Source of the DNA: Microbacterium salitolerans
GTDB lineage: Bacteria; Actinomycetota; Actinomycetes; Actinomycetales; Microbacteriaceae
Direction of reading: 5' to 3'
Assembly: GCF_019720895.1 (NCBI RefSeq)
Contig: NZ_JAHKSH010000002.1
Location: 372,001-436,000 of the forward strand
Length of the DNA stretch: 64,000 nt
Below, one piece after another: positions 41,082-52,391 of the stretch. Position numbers and translations under genes: made by a program. Every line of letters begins with the position of its first letter. Positions within the stretch are counted from its first letter, which is position 1. Below the pieces are notes generated by a model. The model worked only from the letters and a program-made list of their open reading frames with translations. It did no database searches and was not told the DNA's origin.

Positions 41082-41699
41082 ATGGCGGATCTCGATGGCT
41101 TTCGCGCGGCGCCGGCTCGTTCCCGACTGGGCATCGGGGCGGCCATCCTCCTCGTGCTCGTCGCCCTGGCCGTGACGATCGGGATCGGCATCTGGCGCGG
41201 CGCGAGCGCCCCCGTCGAGGTCACGGGGGAGGATCCCGTGTTCGCGACCGAGACCGCCGAACCCGCAGTCGCCGGTGAGGTCTACGTGCACGTCTCCGGG
41301 CAGGTGCAGGAGCCGGGGATCTACGTGCTCGCGGCAGACGCGCGAGTCGTCGACGCCGTCGCCGCGGCGGGCGGATTCGCGGAGGACGCGCTCTCCGGCG
41401 GAGTCAATCTGGCGCGACCGGTGACGGACGGCGAGCAGCTCGTCGTGCCGAAGGAGGGCGAGGATCCGCCGCCCGCGGGCGCGGACCCGGGCACAGACCC
41501 GGTGGACGGCACCGTGAACCTCAACACGGCGGACGCCGTGGCGCTCGAAGCGCTCCCCGGCATCGGCCCCGCGCTCGCCCAGCGGATCCTCGACTGGCGC
41601 ACCGACGAGGGCCCATTCGGGTCCGTCGACGACCTGCTGGCGGTCTCGGGCATCGGGCCGTCGGTGCTCGAGGGTCTCCGCGAACAGGCGACGGTGTGA
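41082..41699 (+). CDS. comEA: ComEA-type DNA-binding protein
   Basis: Membrane-anchored DNA-binding protein of the natural transformation machinery. The 205-residue product has an N-terminal transmembrane segment (IGAAILLVLVALAVTIGIGI), an SLBB domain (EVYVHVSGQVQEPGIYVLAA) and a C-terminal helix-hairpin-helix pair (VNLNTADAVALEALPGIGPA and GPFGSVDDLLAVSGIG). ATG at 41082 is preferred over the frame start at 41046, which gives a prefix without conservation. The stop overlaps comEC by four bases (GTGA). Actinobacteria commonly keep comEA-comEC-holA without proven competence. Confidence 0.93.
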   Translation: MADLDGFRAAPARSRLGIGAAILLVLVALAVTIGIGIWRGASAPVEVTGEDPVFATETAEPAVAGEVYVHVSGQVQEPGIYVLAADARVVDAVAAAGGFAEDALSGGVNLARPVTDGEQLVVPKEGEDPPPAGADPGTDPVDGTVNLNTADAVALEALPGIGPALAQRILDWRTDEGPFGSVDDLLAVSGIGPSVLEGLREQATV

Positions 41700-43954
41700 C
41701 ACGGCGCGACCTGCGGCTCCTCCCCGTCGCACTGACGAGCTGGGCGGCGGCGCTCGCGAGCGTGCTCCTGCCGAGTGCGGCGGGAGGGATCGCGGTCGGT
41801 GCGTGGGCCTGCGCGTCGATCGTCCTCGCCATCGCGATCCGGGTGAGATCTGCCCGCATCGCCCTGGCGGTCGTCGTGCTCGCCTCCGCGGGGATCCCCG
41901 CGAGCCACGTGGCGTCGGCGGTGCCCGAACGCGAGGCGGTGGTCGAGGCGCTGGGGCGCGCGGTGTCGGATGCGGAGGTGCGGATCGCGAGCAAGGTCGA
42001 ACCCGGGGCAGGGATGCTGCGCTTCTCGGGCGTCGTGAAGACTGCACGGGGGAGCGAGCCGGTGACGGTGATGTGGCCGGAGGGTGAGCGGAGCGCGGGG
42101 CTCGACCTCGGCGCGACCGTCGAGGTCGACGGGCGGGTGGCCCCGGCCCGCGCGGGCGAGGCGTCGGTCGCGCTTCTCCGTGCGACCGATGTGCGCGTCC
42201 GGGAGGGCCCTGGCCACGTGCTCGCGCTGTCGAGCGCTCTGCGTCGCGGGTTCGTCGAGGACGTCGCGCGCGGGCTCCCCGAACCCGGCGCCGGACTCCT
42301 GCCCGGCCTGTCGGTCGGGGAGACGAGCGGCGTCGGCGACGAGCTCGACGCCGCCATGACGGCGTCGTCGCTCAGCCACCTGACGGCGGTCTCCGGTAGC
42401 AACTGCGCACTCGTCGTGGGCATCGCGTTCGGCCTCGCGGCCCTCTGCGGTGCGAGGCGCGGCGTGCGGATCGGCGTCGCTGTCGTCGCTCTCGCGGGCT
42501 TCGTCGTGCTCGTGACGCCCGAGGCGAGCGTGATCCGCGCCGCGTCGATGGCCGCGATCGCAATGCTCGCACTCCTCCTGGGGCGTGCAGGGGCGGGCGT
42601 CGCGGTCCTGTCCCTCGCGGTCACGGTGCTCATGGCGACGGATCCGTGGCTCGCGGCGTCGTATGGCTTCCTCCTTTCCGCCGGTGCGACGGGCGCGCTG
42701 CTCCTGCTCGCGGCGCCGCTCGCGCGCGGACTCGCCCGGTGGATGCCTCGTGCGCTCGCACTCGGCATCGCGGTGCCGCTCGCCGCGCAGCTGGTCTGCG
42801 GGCCGATCATCGTCCTCTTCGCACCCGAGGTCGCGCTCTACGGGGTCTTCGCGAACATGATCGCGGGTCCCGCGGCGCCGGCCGCGACCGTGCTCGGACT
42901 CCTCGCCTGCCTCGCGCAGCCGATTCCGCCGCTCGCGCTCGGTGCCGCGGCGCTCGCCTGGCTGCCCTCCGCCTGGGTCGCCCAGACCGCCACGACGTTC
43001 GCGGCGTTCCCTGCCGCGAGCATGGAGTGGCAGGAGGGCTGGGCCGGTTTCCTCGCCCTGACGGCGCTCGGCGCCTCGGCGGCGGCGGCGATCGTGCCTC
43101 TTCCTGCGCGCAGAGTCCCGACGCTCGTCCGGCGCCTCTCAGTCGCGGCCCTCGCGGTCGTCATGGGCATGGGAGTCGGAACCGTCGCGCTGCGCACGGC
43201 CGTCGGCCCGCTCACGGCACCGCGCGACTGGCAGATCGCCGTCTGCGACGTCGGGCAGGGCGACGCGATCCTCGTCCGGTCCGAGGGGAGTACCGCGCTG
43301 GTCGACACGGGCCCGGACCCTGACGCGCTCGACACGTGCCTCACGCGCCTCGGCGTCGACGAGATCGATCTCGCCATTCTCACGCACTTCGATGCGGATC
43401 ACGCGGGAGGTCTCTCCGCCCTCGCCGGACGAGCGCGGACGATCCTGCACGGTCCCGCCGAGACGGAGGGAGAGCTCGCATCTGTTCTCGGCATCGGCGC
43501 GGAGACGGTCCGAGAAGGGCACAGCGGCATGCACGGCACGCTCGGATCCGCATCGTGGCGCATCATCTGGCCCGCGCCCAAGACGCGGGCCTTCCCGCCG
43601 GGGAACGACACGAGCCTCGTCGTCGAGATCGCCGGCGGCGGCATCCCGCGCACGCTCCTGCTCGGCGACCTGTCCGAGTCGGCGCAGCGCCTTCTCGTCG
43701 CCCGGAGCGACCTCGGAGACGTCGACGTGGTCAAGGTCTCGCATCATGGCAGCCGCGACCAGCTCCCCGCGCTCTATCTCGCGATCGACCCGGAGATCGC
43801 GCTGATCGGCGTGGGTGAGAACGACTACGGCCACCCGCACCCCGACCTGCTTGCGACGCTCGCGCAGACGGGCGCCGCCGTCGGCCGCACTGACGCCGAC
43901 GGGCTCGTGCTCGTGGGGGCGGACGACGGGCTCACGCTCTGGCGCGAACGGTAG
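41696..43954 (+). CDS. comEC: ComEC/Rec2 DNA-uptake channel protein
   Basis: Polytopic membrane protein thought to carry single-stranded DNA across the membrane. The 752-residue product has an N-terminal membrane and OB-like region, the Competence domain with many hydrophobic segments (LSHLTAVSGSNCALVVGIAF is a family hallmark), and a C-terminal metallo-beta-lactamase-like domain with DVGQGDAILVRSEGSTALVD (from about residue 517), LTHFDADHAGGLS and VKVSHHGSRDQ. The metal histidines are retained, so the nuclease-like domain may be active. The start is GTG 41696, coupled to comEA. The comEC stop TAG is part of the holA -10 box. Confidence 0.94.
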   Translation: MTRRDLRLLPVALTSWAAALASVLLPSAAGGIAVGAWACASIVLAIAIRVRSARIALAVVVLASAGIPASHVASAVPEREAVVEALGRAVSDAEVRIASKVEPGAGMLRFSGVVKTARGSEPVTVMWPEGERSAGLDLGATVEVDGRVAPARAGEASVALLRATDVRVREGPGHVLALSSALRRGFVEDVARGLPEPGAGLLPGLSVGETSGVGDELDAAMTASSLSHLTAVSGSNCALVVGIAFGLAALCGARRGVRIGVAVVALAGFVVLVTPEASVIRAASMAAIAMLALLLGRAGAGVAVLSLAVTVLMATDPWLAASYGFLLSAGATGALLLLAAPLARGLARWMPRALALGIAVPLAAQLVCGPIIVLFAPEVALYGVFANMIAGPAAPAATVLGLLACLAQPIPPLALGAAALAWLPSAWVAQTATTFAAFPAASMEWQEGWAGFLALTALGASAAAAIVPLPARRVPTLVRRLSVAALAVVMGMGVGTVALRTAVGPLTAPRDWQIAVCDVGQGDAILVRSEGSTALVDTGPDPDALDTCLTRLGVDEIDLAILTHFDADHAGGLSALAGRARTILHGPAETEGELASVLGIGAETVREGHSGMHGTLGSASWRIIWPAPKTRAFPPGNDTSLVVEIAGGGIPRTLLLGDLSESAQRLLVARSDLGDVDVVKVSHHGSRDQLPALYLAIDPEIALIGVGENDYGHPHPDLLATLAQTGAAVGRTDADGLVLVGADDGLTLWRER

Positions 43955-43957
43955 CCT
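43952..43957 (+). promoter_or_regulatory. -10 box TAGCCT for holA overlapping the comEC stop
   Basis: TAGCCT includes the comEC stop codon and ends six bases before the holA ATG, as in a leaderless transcript. It would let holA be transcribed independently of comEC. Confidence 0.45.
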
Positions 43958-43963
43958 GGAGTC

Positions 43964-45010
43964 ATGGCTGCCGCGCGACGCTCACAGGGATCCACGAAGG
44001 CTCAGACGGCGATTCCGCAGCTGCCGTGGCGCCGCCCCCATGCGGCTCCGATCGTGCTCGTGTCGGGCCCCGAGGAGATCTGCGCGGAGCGCGCGACGCA
44101 GTCGATCCGCGATCAGCTGAAGGCGGAGGATCCGTCGCTCGAGGTGACGGATCTGCGCGCCGACGACTACGCGGCGGGCACGCTGCTCGGCGTGACGTCG
44201 CCGTCGCTGTTCGGCGAGCCGCGCCTCGTGCGCGTCGGCGGCGTCGAGAAGTGCTCCGACGCCTTCTTGCAGGAGGCGCTCGCCTACATCGAGGCGCCGC
44301 AGGAGGGCGCGACGGTGATCCTCCGACACACGGGGTCGAGCGTCCGCGGCAAGAAGCTGCTCGACGCGATCCGCACGGGCACGGGCGGGGGAGCCGAGGT
44401 CGCGTGTCCCGCCATCAAGTACGACCGCGACCGCGAGAGCTTCGCCGCCGGCGAGTTCCAGCACGCCGGGCGGCGCATCGCTCCGTCGGCGCTCCGCGCC
44501 CTCACCCAGGCATTCTCTGGCGACCTCACCGAGCTCGCGGCCGCATGCCAGCAGCTTCTGCAGGACACCGACGGAGACATCACCGAGCAGATCGTCGACC
44601 GCTACTACGGCGGACGCGTCGAATCGAGCGCCTTCGAAGTCGCCGACGCTGCGATCGCCGGCAACCACGGATCCGCCCTGATCACGCTCCGGCACGCGCT
44701 CGACTCCGGTGCGGATCCCGTGCCGCTCGTCGCGGCGTTCGCGATGAAGCTCCGCACGATGGCGAAGGTCGCCGGACGCCGCGGCGCGTCGCGTCAGATC
44801 GCGAAGGAGCTGCGCATGACCGACTGGCAGGTCGACCGCGCGCGCCGAGACCTGCAGTCGGGATGGTCGGAGCGCACGCTCGGCCTTGCGATCCAGGCCG
44901 TCGCCCGAGCCGACGCCGAGGTCAAAGGCGCCTCCCGAGACCCCGTGTTCGCGCTCGAGCGCATGGTGGCGGTGGTGGCGACGCGCGCGCCGTTCGGCGT
45001 CGCTGCCTAG
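43964..45010 (+). CDS. holA: DNA polymerase III delta subunit
   Basis: Clamp-loader subunit that opens the beta clamp. The 348-residue product has the delta-type N-terminal segment APIVLVSGPEEICAERATQ, the central DLRADDYAAGTLLGVTSPSL and LFGEPRLVRVG, and a helical C-terminal collar (AGRRGASRQIAKELRMTDWQ). The catalytic P-loop is absent, as expected for delta. The first 25 residues are basic and variable. It follows comEC by nine bases and ends before a strong bidirectional terminator, with rpsT converging from the other side. This comEA-comEC-holA-rpsT order is widespread. Confidence 0.94.
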   Translation: MAAARRSQGSTKAQTAIPQLPWRRPHAAPIVLVSGPEEICAERATQSIRDQLKAEDPSLEVTDLRADDYAAGTLLGVTSPSLFGEPRLVRVGGVEKCSDAFLQEALAYIEAPQEGATVILRHTGSSVRGKKLLDAIRTGTGGGAEVACPAIKYDRDRESFAAGEFQHAGRRIAPSALRALTQAFSGDLTELAAACQQLLQDTDGDITEQIVDRYYGGRVESSAFEVADAAIAGNHGSALITLRHALDSGADPVPLVAAFAMKLRTMAKVAGRRGASRQIAKELRMTDWQVDRARRDLQSGWSERTLGLAIQAVARADAEVKGASRDPVFALERMVAVVATRAPFGVAA

Positions 45011-45028
45011 CCTCGGCGCTCCCGCATG

Positions 45029-45064
45029 CAGAAGGGCCCGCTCCGTGAGGAGCGGGCCCTTCTG
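45029..45064. terminator. Bidirectional terminator holA / rpsT
   Basis: A perfect 16-bp stem CAGAAGGGCCCGCTCC (45029-45044) and its complement (45049-45064) close a GTGA loop between the convergent stops. The TTCTG arms give a few T residues in each direction. Confidence 0.85.
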
Positions 45065-45076
45065 ACGAGGCTCAGA

Positions 45077-45337
45077 TCAGAGCGAGGCGACCTTCGATGC
45101 CAGGCCCGACTTGCGGTTCGCGGCCTGGTTCTTGTGGATCACGCCCTTGCTGACGGCCTTGTCGAGCTTCTTCGACGCCTTCGCGACGGCGGTCTCGGCC
45201 GCGGCCTTGTCGCCGGAGGCGATCGCCTTGCGCGCCGCGCGGACGAGCGTCTTGAGCTCGCTCTTCACGATGCGGTTGCGCTCGCGCGCCTTCTCGTTGG
45301 TCTTGATGCGCTTGATCTGCGACTTGATATTTGCCAC
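45077..45337 (-). CDS. rpsT: 30S ribosomal protein S20
   Basis: Small-subunit ribosomal protein that binds 16S rRNA early in assembly. The 86-residue basic helical product begins [20 protein letters not shown] and ends with [16 protein letters not shown], both diagnostic. The start is GTG at 45337. A TATAGA box ends one base before it, so the mRNA is probably leaderless or starts inside the gene boundary. The gene is convergent with holA across a strong terminator. Confidence 0.97.
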   Translation of the reverse strand: MANIKSQIKRIKTNEKARERNRIVKSELKTLVRAARKAIASGDKAAAETAVAKASKKLDKAVSKGVIHKNQAANRKSGLASKVASL

Positions 45338-45338
45338 G

Positions 45339-45344
45339 TCTATA
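45339..45344 (-). promoter_or_regulatory. -10 box TATAGA in front of rpsT
   Basis: TATAGA, read on the minus strand, ends directly before the GTG start (one C between). It is the closest fit to a sigma-70 -10 in the window. The distance is shorter than the usual 6-7 bases to the start site, so either the start codon or the box needs testing. Confidence 0.4.
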
Positions 45345-45448
45345 CAGGCTTTCGTTCAGGTGTGCGTCGGATGTTGTCGGGCGGAGGGAGAGGGCCCGCC
45401 GCGCGACGGAGTGTGGGGTGGGACCCACACGCAAGCCAAGGGCCAATG

Positions 45449-46204
45449 CTACCAGGTGGATCCTGAAGCATTCGCCGCCGCCGTCATCGTCGCGATCGCG
45501 AGGTCGATCATGGCGTTCGTCGCACGCGGGCGCATGGCCGTCACGAGGTGCGTGGAGCGGGGCACGACGACGAGCTCGGCGCGCGGGACGAGGCGCGTGA
45601 AGACGCGCTCGTTGAGGCGGAGCTGATCCCACTCGCCGGTGTAGAACCACATCGGGGGATCGAGTCGCTGCAGGCGCACGAGTGCGCGCACGAGGTCGAG
45701 CTGCTCCAGACTGGCGAGCGCCGCGTCCTCGGACGCGAAGGCGTATCCGCCGGCGCCGAAGTCGCCTCGCGTCTCGGACGGCAGCTGCGCGGCGAGGGCG
45801 CGATCGACGAACCACATGCCCTGCTGCGGCAGGCGCTGCATGCCGCGCAGCGCCAGGCGGTAACCACGGAGCCCGGCGCCGCGGGGGAACGCGGTGCAGG
45901 ATCCGGCGATGAGTGCCGAGACCGGGGGAGCGGTACCCATGCGGCCGACGTACGCCGTCGACAGCAGGCCGCCCAGGGAATGTCCGAACAGGAGGACGGG
46001 TCCGCGCTCCGCCGCCCGCACCACCGTGCGGTCGAGCGAGGCGAAGGCCTCGTCGATGGACCAGCGCTCCGACATGCGCGTGCCGTGTCCGGGCAGGTCG
46101 ATCGCGTGGACGTCGACGCCGCGTCCCCGGAGATGGGCGATCTGCGCGCGCCACATCGTCGCCGACGTGCGGATCCCATGCACGAGGACGACCTGGGGAT
46201 CCAT
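45449..46204 (-). CDS. Alpha/beta hydrolase
   Basis: Soluble serine hydrolase of the alpha/beta fold, specificity unknown. The 251-residue product shows the oxyanion segment VVLVHGIRTSATMW, LPGHGTRM, the nucleophile elbow LLFGHSLGGLLS (serine in GHSLGG), the acid in FYTGEWDQLRL and the histidine in VPRSTHLVT. It starts at ATG 46204, six bases after a TATGCT box, which suggests a leaderless mRNA. It lies downstream of the peptide transporter operon, separated by its terminator, and upstream of rpsT. Confidence 0.9.
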   Translation of the reverse strand: MDPQVVLVHGIRTSATMWRAQIAHLRGRGVDVHAIDLPGHGTRMSERWSIDEAFASLDRTVVRAAERGPVLLFGHSLGGLLSTAYVGRMGTAPPVSALIAGSCTAFPRGAGLRGYRLALRGMQRLPQQGMWFVDRALAAQLPSETRGDFGAGGYAFASEDAALASLEQLDLVRALVRLQRLDPPMWFYTGEWDQLRLNERVFTRLVPRAELVVVPRSTHLVTAMRPRATNAMIDLAIATMTAAANASGSTW

Positions 46205-46210
46205 CCGTCC

Positions 46211-46216
46211 AGCATA
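46211..46216 (-). promoter_or_regulatory. -10 box TATGCT of the hydrolase gene
   Basis: TATGCT on the minus strand ends six bases before the ATG at 46204, in the form TATGCTGG, similar to the TAGACTGG boxes of lepA and the HIT gene. Confidence 0.45.
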
Positions 46217-46222
46217 CGAAAG

Positions 46223-46252
46223 CGGGGCCGGTGCCTGATGGCACCGGCCCCG
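46223..46252. terminator. Terminator of the opp operon
   Basis: A perfect 13-bp stem CGGGGCCGGTGCC (46223-46235) and complement (46240-46252) with a TGAT loop, about 45 bases after the oppA stop on the minus strand. Confidence 0.8.
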
Positions 46253-46297
46253 CGGATCATCTCTCAGAGAGACTCAGGGAGACTCAGAGAGCGTGGA

Positions 46298-48001
46298 TCA
46301 CTCGGCCACCCAGCCGACGTTCTCGACCGGCAGCACGCCGAAGAGATCGAGACCCGTGTAGGGCTCGGGGGTGAGGTTCGCGAGCCCCTCCTTGACGGTC
46401 CAGATCTCCGGCCCGCCATAGAGCGGAAGCATGCCCCACGACTCGCTCATCAGCTCGGCTTCGAGCTCCATCGCGGCCGGGATCTGCTCCTCGGGCGTGG
46501 GAAGCGCCTCGACCTCGTGGATGCGCTCGTCGAAGGTCTCGTCCATCGTCGCCGAGAGGTTCAGCCCGCTGTCCTCACAGTAGAGCTGGCACATCCACAT
46601 GACGCCATACGCGTCGCTCGAGGAGAAGCCGAGAGTCACGAGGTCCCAGTCCTTCTCGGTCAGCGTCGTCGAGAACTCGCTCGATGCGCGCATGTCGAGC
46701 TCGAGATCGAATCCGACCTTCTTGAGCTGCTCCTGGAAGACGCGACCGCGGGTCTCCACGATCGGGTCGTCGCCGAAGAGCGGCATGCGGCCCTCGAAGC
46801 GCTGACCATCGCGCTCACGGATGCCGTCTTCGCCCGTCTCCCAGCCTGCCTCGTCGAGCATGGCGTTCGCCTCGTCGACGTTGAACTCCCAGCCGGCGTT
46901 CGAGAGGGCATCCTCGTAGCCGTCCTGGAACGGGTAGAGGTTGAACGAGCCCGAGGGCTCCTCCGTGTAGTTGAGGCCGTCCCACATCACCGAGGTGAGC
47001 TGCTCGCGGTCGACGGCCATCAGCAGCGCCTGGCGCGTCTCGAGGTCCTCGAACTGCGGGCGCTCGGCGTTCAGCTCCATCAGGTTCGTCGCGGGACGTG
47101 CGGCGCGGTATGTGGCGACGCCGTCCAGGTCCTCCACCTGAGCGAGGCGATCAGCGGTGCTCGTCGACACCATGTCGATCTCGCCGTTGCGGAAGGCGTT
47201 CATCGCGGCCGTGTCCTCCATGACACGGAACGTGACCTCGTCGAGCATCGGCTCGTCGCCCCACCAGTTCTCGTTCGGGACGAACGTGATGGTGCCGCCG
47301 TTCTTGTCGAAGTTGTCGACCTTGTACGGACCGGCACCCCACTCGGGGTGCGCCTCTTCGAGGTAAGCCTCGTTGAACTTGTCGCCGGAGTCGACGGCGG
47401 GGTGCACGACGTTGAAGAACAGCGCGTCCGTCCACGCGAAGGTGCCGTCGAAGGTGATGACCGCCTGCTTTTCCGACTCGCCCATCTCCACCGAGGCGAT
47501 GTTGCGGTAACCCTCCGTGCTGTTGGGGCTGTAGCCGTCGTCGCCGCGGTTCGCGATCCAGGTGTTTTCGATCGTCTTCCAGTCCATCGGCGTGCCGTCG
47601 TTGAACTCGGCCTCGTCGACGAAGGTCAGCGTCATGACGGTGTTGCCGTCGACGACGTCGACCTCGCGCTCGGAGATGTACGTCGGGTTCGGGTACGACT
47701 CGCCTTCGGGGGTCGAAAGAATGATCTGCGGGTTGTACCAGCTCCAGACCGTCTGCGTGTCGACGGATCCGTCCTGCTGCATCGCGTTCATCTGTGGGGT
47801 GATCTCGTCGAGCGGGAACACGAAGGTTCCGCCCTGCTCGAGGTTCTCGCGGTCCTGGGGGTTGTAGTCGGCGCCGGTGACCGTCTCGGCCTCCTGGGGC
47901 TCTTCGCCCTCGCTGCCGCCGCCGCCTGCGCAGCTGGTGAGGACGAGGGAGAATCCGGCCGCGATCGCGGCCGCTCCCATCCACTTCGTGGACTTCTTCA
48001 T
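46298..48001 (-). CDS. oppA: Peptide-type ABC transporter substrate-binding lipoprotein
   Basis: Family 5 extracellular solute-binding protein, usually for oligopeptides or dipeptides. The 567-residue product has a signal peptide with lipobox C24 (LVLTSCAGGGG), an acidic linker, then ADYNPQDRENLEQGGTFVFP and FVDEAEFNDGTPMDWKTIEN, which match SBP_bac_5 signatures, and VPNENWWGDEP. ATG at 48001 is preceded by AGGAG at six bases. It is the last gene of oppB-oppC-oppDF-oppA, 48 bases after oppDF. The acidic surface is notable and suggests a cationic or neutral peptide ligand; that is inference. Confidence 0.93.
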   Translation of the reverse strand: MKKSTKWMGAAAIAAGFSLVLTSCAGGGGSEGEEPQEAETVTGADYNPQDRENLEQGGTFVFPLDEITPQMNAMQQDGSVDTQTVWSWYNPQIILSTPEGESYPNPTYISEREVDVVDGNTVMTLTFVDEAEFNDGTPMDWKTIENTWIANRGDDGYSPNSTEGYRNIASVEMGESEKQAVITFDGTFAWTDALFFNVVHPAVDSGDKFNEAYLEEAHPEWGAGPYKVDNFDKNGGTITFVPNENWWGDEPMLDEVTFRVMEDTAAMNAFRNGEIDMVSTSTADRLAQVEDLDGVATYRAARPATNLMELNAERPQFEDLETRQALLMAVDREQLTSVMWDGLNYTEEPSGSFNLYPFQDGYEDALSNAGWEFNVDEANAMLDEAGWETGEDGIRERDGQRFEGRMPLFGDDPIVETRGRVFQEQLKKVGFDLELDMRASSEFSTTLTEKDWDLVTLGFSSSDAYGVMWMCQLYCEDSGLNLSATMDETFDERIHEVEALPTPEEQIPAAMELEAELMSESWGMLPLYGGPEIWTVKEGLANLTPEPYTGLDLFGVLPVENVGWVAE

Positions 48002-48049
48002 GGTGCTCCTTTCGCGCGTGGTGCGCTCTGGGTAGGGAAAAGGGTGGGG

Positions 48050-50097
<2,048 letters not shown>

Positions 50098-50101
<4 letters not shown>

Positions 50102-51039
50102 GCGCGGCCTCCTGCCGCCGAGTTCGGATCGAGGGCGTCGCGCAGGCCGTCGGCGACGAATGCCATCGAGACGGTGAGCAGGGTGAGCATGAGCGCGGGG
50201 TACGCGAAGATCCACGGCGCAGACGTCACCATCGAGGATCCGCTGGCGATGAGCGTTCCGAGCGACACGTCGGGCGCCTTCACACCGAAGCCCAGGAACG
50301 ACAGGCTCGTCTCGGACTGCACGGCCGCGACGACGCCGAGGGCGAAGTTGATGACGAGGAGCGACGCCATGTTCGGGAGCATGTGCCGCATGACGATGCG
50401 GAAACCGCCGACGCCCATGTAGCGCGCCGCCTGGATGAACTCGCGCTCTCGGATCGAGACCGACAGGGTCCACACGGTGCGGGCCAGAATCATCCAGCCG
50501 ATCAGGATGAGCATCAGGGCCAGCACGAACCAGTTGCCGCTGGATCCGTTCGTGACGAGGGCGACGATGAGGAAGCCGGGGATGGCCATCATGAAGTGGA
50601 TGAGCGTGAGGATGAGCCGCTCCCAGCGCCCCCCGAAGTAGGCGGCCGAGGCGCCGAGGATCGCCGAGATCACAGTCGTGCCAACGGCCACGATGAGCGC
50701 GATCATGAGTGAGCGCCGCAGGCCCTCGATCGTCATCGCGAAGACGTCGTTCCCCGCGGCGGTCGTACCGAACCAGTGCTCGGAGCTGGGCCCCTCCGTC
50801 AGCGCGAGGAAGTCGAGCTCGACGTGGTCGTACTTCTGGAACAGGGGGCCGATGATCGCGAACAGGGCCAGCAGCACGAAGATGCCGAGACCGATGCCAG
50901 CGGGGATGTTGCGGAAGAAGCGCTTCGTGTAGAGCGCCCACTTCGACATCGGCTTGGAACGGGCGATGCCGTCCATGCGCGACGCGTCGGCGTCGGGGTG
51001 CTCGAGCGGATTCTTCAGGTCGTTCCGGGAGTCAGTCAT
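50098..51039 (-). CDS. oppC: Peptide ABC transporter permease OppC
   Basis: Second permease of the peptide importer. The 313-residue product has a soluble N-terminal tail (PLEHPDADASRMDG), a first membrane segment IGLGIFVLLALFAIIGPLF, the DppC/OppC-type region EHWFGTTAAGNDVFAMTIEG and about five further membrane segments. The EAA motif EFIQAARYMGVGGFRIVMRH and the family segment SETSLSFLGFGVKAP are clear. It lies one base after oppB and overlaps oppDF by four bases, so the transporter genes are expressed as a unit. Confidence 0.95.
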
Positions 51040-51040
51040 G

Positions 51041-52096
51041 TCAGTTCACCCGCACTCGGGGATCGAGGGCGACGATCGCGATGTCGGCGAGGATGGCGCC
51101 GACGGCCGTGAGGAACGCGCCGAAGGCGGCGATCGCGACCGTGCCGTGGATGTCGTTGTTTGCGAGCGTCTGCTGGAAGTACTCGCCGAGCCCGTGCCAG
51201 GCGAAGATCACCTCGGACAGGACGGCGCCGAGGAAGACGTTGGGGATCATGAACGCGATCTGCGTCGCGACGGGGATGAGCGACGTGCGCAGCGCGTGGC
51301 GGCGGATCGCCTGCTGCTTCGTGAGGCCCTTGGCGCGCGCCGTGCGCACGTAGTCGGCCTTGATGTTGTCGAGCAGCAGCGACCGCTGCAGAAAGTGCGT
51401 GGACGCATAGCCGACGAGCGCCATGGCGATGGTCGGCACGATGAGTCGCCGGAGTGTGTCGAGAACGGACTCCCACCAGGTATCGATCCCTACGCCGGAC
51501 GGGCCGGTGACCGGGAGGACCCGCACGCCGAACGCCTCATTGATCGAGACCGCGATGATCACGAGTCCGAGCGCCGCGACGATCGGCGGGATGTTCATCG
51601 TGATGATCGACGTGAACTGTCCGACGCGGTCCGCGAGCTTGTACTGGCGGTTCGCCGTGTACACGCCGAGCGCGATGCCGGCGACCGTCGAGATGATCGT
51701 CGCGCCGAGCACGAACTCCGCCGAGATCCACATGCGGTACGCCATCTGGGCGTTGACGTCCTGCCCATTGGGCGCGACACCCCAGTCCCAGTGGAGCACG
51801 ATGCTCGTGATCCAGGTCCACCAGCGCTCGATGAGCGGGACGGTGTCGCTGAGGTTGCGAGGTTCGAGCAGTTCGGTGATCTGCTCTGCGGAGAGGGGTG
51901 GGCGCCGTCCGATGTAGTTGCTGCGCGGATCCAGGAAATTCCACGCGAGAAGATAGATCAGATTGGTCGCTACCACGATGATGGCCAGCCACGAGACGAA
52001 GCGGCGCGCGAGGTATCGGAACAAGGTGCAGGAGGGCTTTCTCGGGAGATCAGAGACTGTCGGCGACTCTAACCCGGGGTCGGACGCTTCTGCCAC
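51041..52096 (-). CDS. oppB: Peptide ABC transporter permease OppB
   Basis: First permease and first gene of the importer operon. The 351-residue product has an N-terminal membrane segment (FVSWLAIIVVATNLIYLLAW), the large extracellular loop, then the membrane core with VLGATIISTVAGIALGVYTA and the EAA loop KADYVRTARAKGLTKQQAI. The tail VFLGAVLSEVIFAWHGLGEYF is typical. The frame opens with GTG at 52096. Alternatives are a TTG at LFRYLARRF, where many OppB proteins begin, and neither has a strong ribosome site, so the N-terminus is uncertain by about 25 residues. Confidence 0.92.
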   Translation of the reverse strand: MAEASDPGLESPTVSDLPRKPSCTLFRYLARRFVSWLAIIVVATNLIYLLAWNFLDPRSNYIGRRPPLSAEQITELLEPRNLSDTVPLIERWWTWITSIVLHWDWGVAPNGQDVNAQMAYRMWISAEFVLGATIISTVAGIALGVYTANRQYKLADRVGQFTSIITMNIPPIVAALGLVIIAVSINEAFGVRVLPVTGPSGVGIDTWWESVLDTLRRLIVPTIAMALVGYASTHFLQRSLLLDNIKADYVRTARAKGLTKQQAIRRHALRTSLIPVATQIAFMIPNVFLGAVLSEVIFAWHGLGEYFQQTLANNDIHGTVAIAAFGAFLTAVGAILADIAIVALDPRVRVN

Positions 52097-52185
52097 GGGT
52101 CGCCCCGATGAAGGAAAAGCGTTATCGATCTGTGTCAGTGCAGACGATTCGCTCGCTCACGCGACGACGCGTTGTGCACAGTGCT

Positions 52186-52205
52186 GTGTGGCGACGTCGC
52201 CACAC
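52186..52205. promoter_or_regulatory. Perfect 20-bp palindrome, operator candidate for opp or lepA
   Basis: GTGTGGCGACGTCGCCACAC is identical on both strands. It lies 90 bases upstream of the oppB start and about 200 before lepA, so the opp operon is the likelier target. I do not recognise the regulator. Confidence 0.55.
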
Positions 52206-52391
52206 GTGACCATGGTGCGCGCCGTACCTGGACGCTGAGTGAGTGGACTGAGCAGAATGCGCACCCCGTCGGAAGGTCTCGCGGGCGCGTGCGCGCGAGC
52301 GCGCCTCGGAAGAAGAGGTCGCCGTCGGTGGGCGTGCGAACGCGTGGAACCTCGCGTGTGCGGCGTCGCATCGGCGGTCAGCGTCTCCACG

